Part shown: one piece after another, positions 7,735-9,606 of the stretch | Layout: every line of letters starts with the position of its first letter | Position numbering within the stretch: position 1 is the first letter of the stretch | DNA from: Desulfobacteraceae bacterium | GTDB taxonomy: Bacteria; Desulfobacterota; DSM-4660; Desulfatiglandales; HGW-15 | DNA: 9,606 nt | Direction: 5' to 3' | Assembly (NCBI GenBank): GCA_003819975.1 | Contig: RPPU01000124.1 | Span: forward strand, 1 to 9,606 | Translations under genes and position numbers: made by a program | Notes under the pieces: generated by a model | Database searches by the model: none | Told to the model about the DNA's origin: nothing | Seen by the model: only the letters and a program-made list of their open reading frames with translations

Positions 7735-7763
7735 GCTCCGGAGCGGTCGTTTATGGTGCTCCG
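7735..7763 (-). promoter_or_regulatory. Leader hairpin abutting the Shine-Dalgarno of the first EPS gene
   Basis: In the minus-strand RNA, CGGAGC (7763-7758) can pair with GCTCCG (7744-7739) across a 13-base loop. The 3' arm is directly followed by and shares one base with GGAG (7739-7736), the likely ribosome site for ATG 7723. The same bases form the perfect 10-bp palindrome GCTCCGGAGC (7735-7744). This geometry could limit ribosome access, but six base pairs is short and could be chance. Confidence 0.3.
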
Positions 7764-7772
7764 CCCCCTCGG

Positions 7773-7788
7773 TTACATGTACATGTAA
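7773..7788. promoter_or_regulatory. 16-bp perfect palindrome, candidate operator
   Basis: TTACATGTACATGTAA reads identically on both strands and is made of two ACATGT units sharing a centre. It lies 50-65 bases upstream of the sugar transferase start, within the expected promoter/leader zone, and just downstream of a -10-like TATAGT (7812-7807). A perfect dyad of this length in front of an operon is typical of a dimeric repressor or activator site. The cognate regulator is not in the window and the motif does not match one I can name. Confidence 0.45.
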
Positions 7789-8160
7789 ACAAACCAAGCT
7801 CTACTCACTATACGGAATGACCAATAAGATCTTTTCATTTAACATCGATCTCGCAGGTGATTTTCCGCGTCGGACATAGGTACAATACGATATGCCGGCG
7901 ATTCCGTGACATCTGTAAAAATGCGTATATCTACTCAGAAAAATCGGATCAATGAAAGCATATACCCATTTTTAGTCGTTCCCTTGAAACAGGAACATTT
8001 TGCTCCATATCGTCTAACTCTGATTCACTTTTCTAAAATGAATCCCCATTCTAGATCCGGGAAATTACTGCTTTTTGTTATTATGAATTTAATGGACGGT
8101 CGTCTATAAATCAATAAAGAGAACTTCGTATTTCCAGTGAAGCAATACTGTAGGGCAGAA

Positions 8161-8184
8161 TAAAAAAGTGTAGTTTCGGCTACA
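8161..8184 (-). terminator. Weak intrinsic-terminator-like hairpin after the radical SAM gene
   Basis: In the minus-strand RNA, TGTAG (8184-8180) and CTACA (8173-8169) form a 5-bp stem with a CCGAAA loop, followed after one base by six U (8167-8162) and AUU. The position, about 115 bases past the TAA at 8300, suits transcript ending before the EPS operon. The stem is short and has only two G-C pairs, so termination would be weak. A competing pairing TTCGG (8198-8194)/CCGAA (8179-8175) uses the same loop. Confidence 0.35.
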
Positions 8185-8194
8185 GAGGCGATAC

Positions 8195-8293
8195 CGAAGC
8201 GGATGAATGGAGCGCTGACGGGGGTCGAAGTGATGAATCCGCAGAGTTACGGACGATGTCCCGGTTAAACCACCTATTCCGACCCTGCGGATT
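8195..8293. repeat. Cluster of competing inverted repeats and an imperfect direct repeat
   Basis: Plus strand: AATCCGCAG (8236-8244) is exactly complementary to CTGCGGATT (8285-8293), and its core ATCCGC also pairs with the upstream GCGGAT (8199-8204), so the two pairings exclude each other. GGGTCG (8222-8227) is complementary to CGACCC (8280-8285), interleaved with the 9-bp stem in pseudoknot order. An imperfect direct repeat, CGAAGCGGATGAAT (8195-8208) and CGAAGTGATGAAT (8226-8238), is present about 30 bases apart. It matches no RNA family, tRNA or mobile-element end that I recognise. It may be a structured RNA, a 3' UTR element of the radical SAM gene, or a recombination relic. Confidence 0.4.
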
Positions 8294-8299
8294 TTGATT

Positions 8300-9606
8300 T
8301 TACAAATGGTTCTCGAAAACTTTGCGGAAATGATAACCATAAATGGCATAGGTGATGGCCAGGTTGAAAAGCTTGGGGCGCCGGAACAAAGACCAGAAAA
8401 AAAGTCTCCAGAAATGCCAGCGCGCTTTGTCCTTCAGTCCTAAAAGCAGAACCGATTTGAAAAGCACCGTGCTGTAGCCGAAATGAAAACGAATATGACC
8501 CCAACGCAGGCTCAATGGTTTTTTGCGACGCGGTTTGTATTCCTTCAAAAAGGATTTAACCCGTTCAAAATAGGGTTTGGGGGAATAGATCCCTTGTATA
8601 ATTTTCCGATAGCCCTTGATCAAATTTTCATAGCCCATTTTGGGCGTAAAATTAATCGAGAAATCGGTGTTGTCGCCCGACATATCTTCGCGCAAACGGC
8701 CTTCTTTCATGACCCGTTGGTAAAGCCGCGTGCCGCGCGGCGCGTTCAACAAGCCCACCATAGCGGTAATAATCTTGGACTTCTGGATGAATTCGATCTG
8801 CTTGGCAAACACCGAAGGCGAATCATTGTCGAATCCCACGATAAATCCGCCCTGCACCTTGATGCCGGCTTGCTGGATTTTTTGCACGCAGGCCACCAGA
8901 TCGCGGTTTTTGTTCTGGAACTTGGAACATTCCGCCAAGCTCGCCTCGTTGGGCGTCTCGATGCCCACGAAAACTTCGTCGAAACGGGCCTGGACCATGA
9001 GATCCATAAGCTCTTCATCGTCCGCCAGGTTAATGGAGGTTTCCGTGGCCAAAATGAAAGGGTATTTGCGCTTTTTCATCCACGCGATGATCGCCGGCAG
9101 CACTTCTGTTTTCAGTTTTTGCTTATTGCCGATGAAATTATCGTCCACGAAGAAAACGCTGCCTCGCCAGCCCAAGGCATAGAGCCGCTCCAATTCGGAC
9201 AAAATCTGGTCTTTGCTCTTGGTGCGCACGCTCTTGCCGAAAAGCGCGGTGATGTCGCAGAATTCGCAGTCAAACGGACAGCCCCGCGAATATTGAATAT
9301 TCATGGAAACATATTTTTTCATGGAAAGCAGATTCCACAAAGGCACCGGCGTGGTGTTCAGGCTCGAACCCTGGACCCCGCGGTAAACCGGGGCGGCGTT
9401 GCCTTTCGAGAGATCGGCCAAAAATTGGGGCAGGATTTCTTCGGCTTCGCCCAGCACGAAATGGTCCACTTCCCCAAACTCCTCATAACCCGCGCTGAAA
9501 AGCGGACCGCCCACCACGATTTTCTTGCCCGCGGTTTTGCAGCGGTGGATGAGCTGGCGCACCGCTTCCTTCTGGACCACCATGGCGCTGATAAAGACCA
9601 TGTCGG
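8300..9606 (-). CDS. B12-binding radical SAM protein with DUF4070-type C-terminus (HpnP-like family), N-terminus outside window (partial)
   Basis: The frame is open through the right edge and stops with TAA at 8300; 433 residues are visible from Met 9601, but that Met is internal (context D-MVFISAMVVQ) and the true start lies outside. Numbered from Met 9601: the end of a cobalamin-binding domain with VVGGPLFSA (29-37), the 4Fe-4S motif RGCPFDCEFC (106-115, Cys108, Cys112, Cys115), FFVDDNFIGNK (150-160), VFVGIETPNEASL (210-222), GGFIVGFDND (251-260), then NAPRGTRLYQR (286-296) and a basic C-terminal part with aromatic residues. This matches B12-dependent radical SAM proteins with a DUF4070 C-terminus, the broad family containing the hopanoid C-2 methylase HpnP. 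Chemistry is probably methylation or another radical alkylation; the substrate cannot be read. It shares strand with the EPS genes but is separated by 576 bases, so is probably a separate unit. Confidence 0.9.
   Translation of the reverse strand, partial: DMVFISAMVVQKEAVRQLIHRCKTAGKKIVVGGPLFSAGYEEFGEVDHFVLGEAEEILPQFLADLSKGNAAPVYRGVQGSSLNTTPVPLWNLLSMKKYVSMNIQYSRGCPFDCEFCDITALFGKSVRTKSKDQILSELERLYALGWRGSVFFVDDNFIGNKQKLKTEVLPAIIAWMKKRKYPFILATETSINLADDEELMDLMVQARFDEVFVGIETPNEASLAECSKFQNKNRDLVACVQKIQQAGIKVQGGFIVGFDNDSPSVFAKQIEFIQKSKIITAMVGLLNAPRGTRLYQRVMKEGRLREDMSGDNTDFSINFTPKMGYENLIKGYRKIIQGIYSPKPYFERVKSFLKEYKPRRKKPLSLRWGHIRFHFGYSTVLFKSVLLLGLKDKARWHFWRLFFWSLFRRPKLFNLAITYAIYGYHFRKVFENHL

Larger units (their letters stand above)
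7724..8299. other. 576-base intergenic region between radical SAM gene and EPS operon
   Basis: No convincing gene is present. An AT-rich stretch (about 7800-8160) contains a short plus-strand frame (7906-8109) that starts with GTG, has no ribosome site and shows no recognisable motif. The right part (8161-8299) is more GC-rich and holds inverted and direct repeats, listed separately. The left part (7724-7790) holds a palindrome and a leader hairpin close to the operon start. The EPS promoter is expected here, on the minus strand, but I could not identify a good -35/-10 pair. TATAGT at 7812-7807 is the best -10-like box and has no matching -35. Confidence 0.7.

Noticed and set aside
7807..7835. 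Sigma-70-like promoter for the EPS operon (TATAGT at 7812-7807)
   Set aside because: The sequence 17-18 bases upstream (AAAAGA) does not resemble a -35 box, there is no extended -10, and I saw no sigma-54 GG-N10-GC site either. The promoter is expected here but not identified.
7906..8109. 67-codon plus-strand frame in the intergenic region
   Set aside because: It begins with GTG, has no Shine-Dalgarno, lies in AT-rich sequence and shows no domain, signal peptide or biased codon use. It is best treated as chance.
8012..8270. Integron attC-like boxes (GTCTAAC at 8012-8018 and GTTAAAC at 8264-8270)
   Set aside because: The two seven-base boxes are about 250 bases apart with no symmetric stem between them and no integrase is seen; such degenerate motifs arise by chance.
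8215..8299. tRNA-like stretch on the minus strand (GGTTTAACCGGGACATC ... TTCGACCCC)
   Set aside because: The D-loop-like and T-loop-like pieces are suggestive, but the anticodon stem, T-stem and acceptor stem do not pair properly, so I do not call a tRNA.
8104..8349. 81-codon minus-strand frame across the end of the radical SAM gene
   Set aside because: It overlaps the well-supported C-terminus of the radical SAM protein in another frame and its Arg/Ile/His-rich product resembles nothing known.
1..9606. CRISPR arrays, insertion sequences, phage genes, defence genes
   Set aside because: No regularly spaced repeats, transposase, integrase, nuclease or terminal inverted repeats with target duplications were seen on either strand.

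Overview
The window carries most of one exopolysaccharide (EPS) operon on the minus strand. It reads from about 7723 down to the left edge and is preceded, on the same strand, by an unrelated-looking B12-dependent radical SAM gene that runs off the right edge. The organism is a diderm (Gram-negative-type) bacterium: there is a Wza-like export protein, an outer-membrane beta-barrel with a signal peptide and a C-terminal Phe, and an inner-membrane chain-length protein. Base composition is intermediate and Shine-Dalgarno sites are clear. The gene set resembles exosortase/PEP-CTERM (XrtA-type) EPS loci, which occur in Proteobacteria, Desulfobacterota, Nitrospirota and several uncultured phyla; I cannot assign the lineage more closely.

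Layout in transcription order (right to left): 9606-8300, partial DUF4070-type radical SAM protein; 8299-7724, a 576-base intergenic region with a weak terminator-like hairpin, a stretch with competing inverted repeats, a 16-bp perfect palindrome and a leader hairpin; 7723-6374, polyprenyl-phosphate sugar-1-phosphate transferase; 6365-5505, Wza-like periplasmic/outer-membrane export protein; 5495-3879, Wzz/GNVR-type chain-length determinant; 3867-3052, BY-type tyrosine autokinase; 3021-1711, outer-membrane beta-barrel; 1672-767, NodB-type polysaccharide deacetylase with DUF3473-like C-terminus; 760-1, partial FemAB/CelD-like GNAT acyltransferase that runs off the left edge.

These genes fit a single pathway. 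The sugar transferase primes undecaprenyl phosphate. The chain-length protein and its separate tyrosine kinase control polymer length and export. The Wza-like protein, and perhaps the beta-barrel, carry the polymer through the periplasm and outer membrane. The deacetylase and the GNAT enzyme probably modify the polymer. At three successive junctions (transferase/export, export/chain-length, chain-length/kinase) the stop codon overlaps or abuts the next ribosome binding site, which suggests translational coupling. Glycosyltransferases, flippase/polymerase and any exosortase are not in the window and would be expected to the left.

I see no clearly new system. The most open questions are the uncharacterised elements in 7724-8299, the absence of the ATPase gene usually found next to the beta-barrel gene, and the atypical export protein (no lipobox, and an insert in the first SLBB region).
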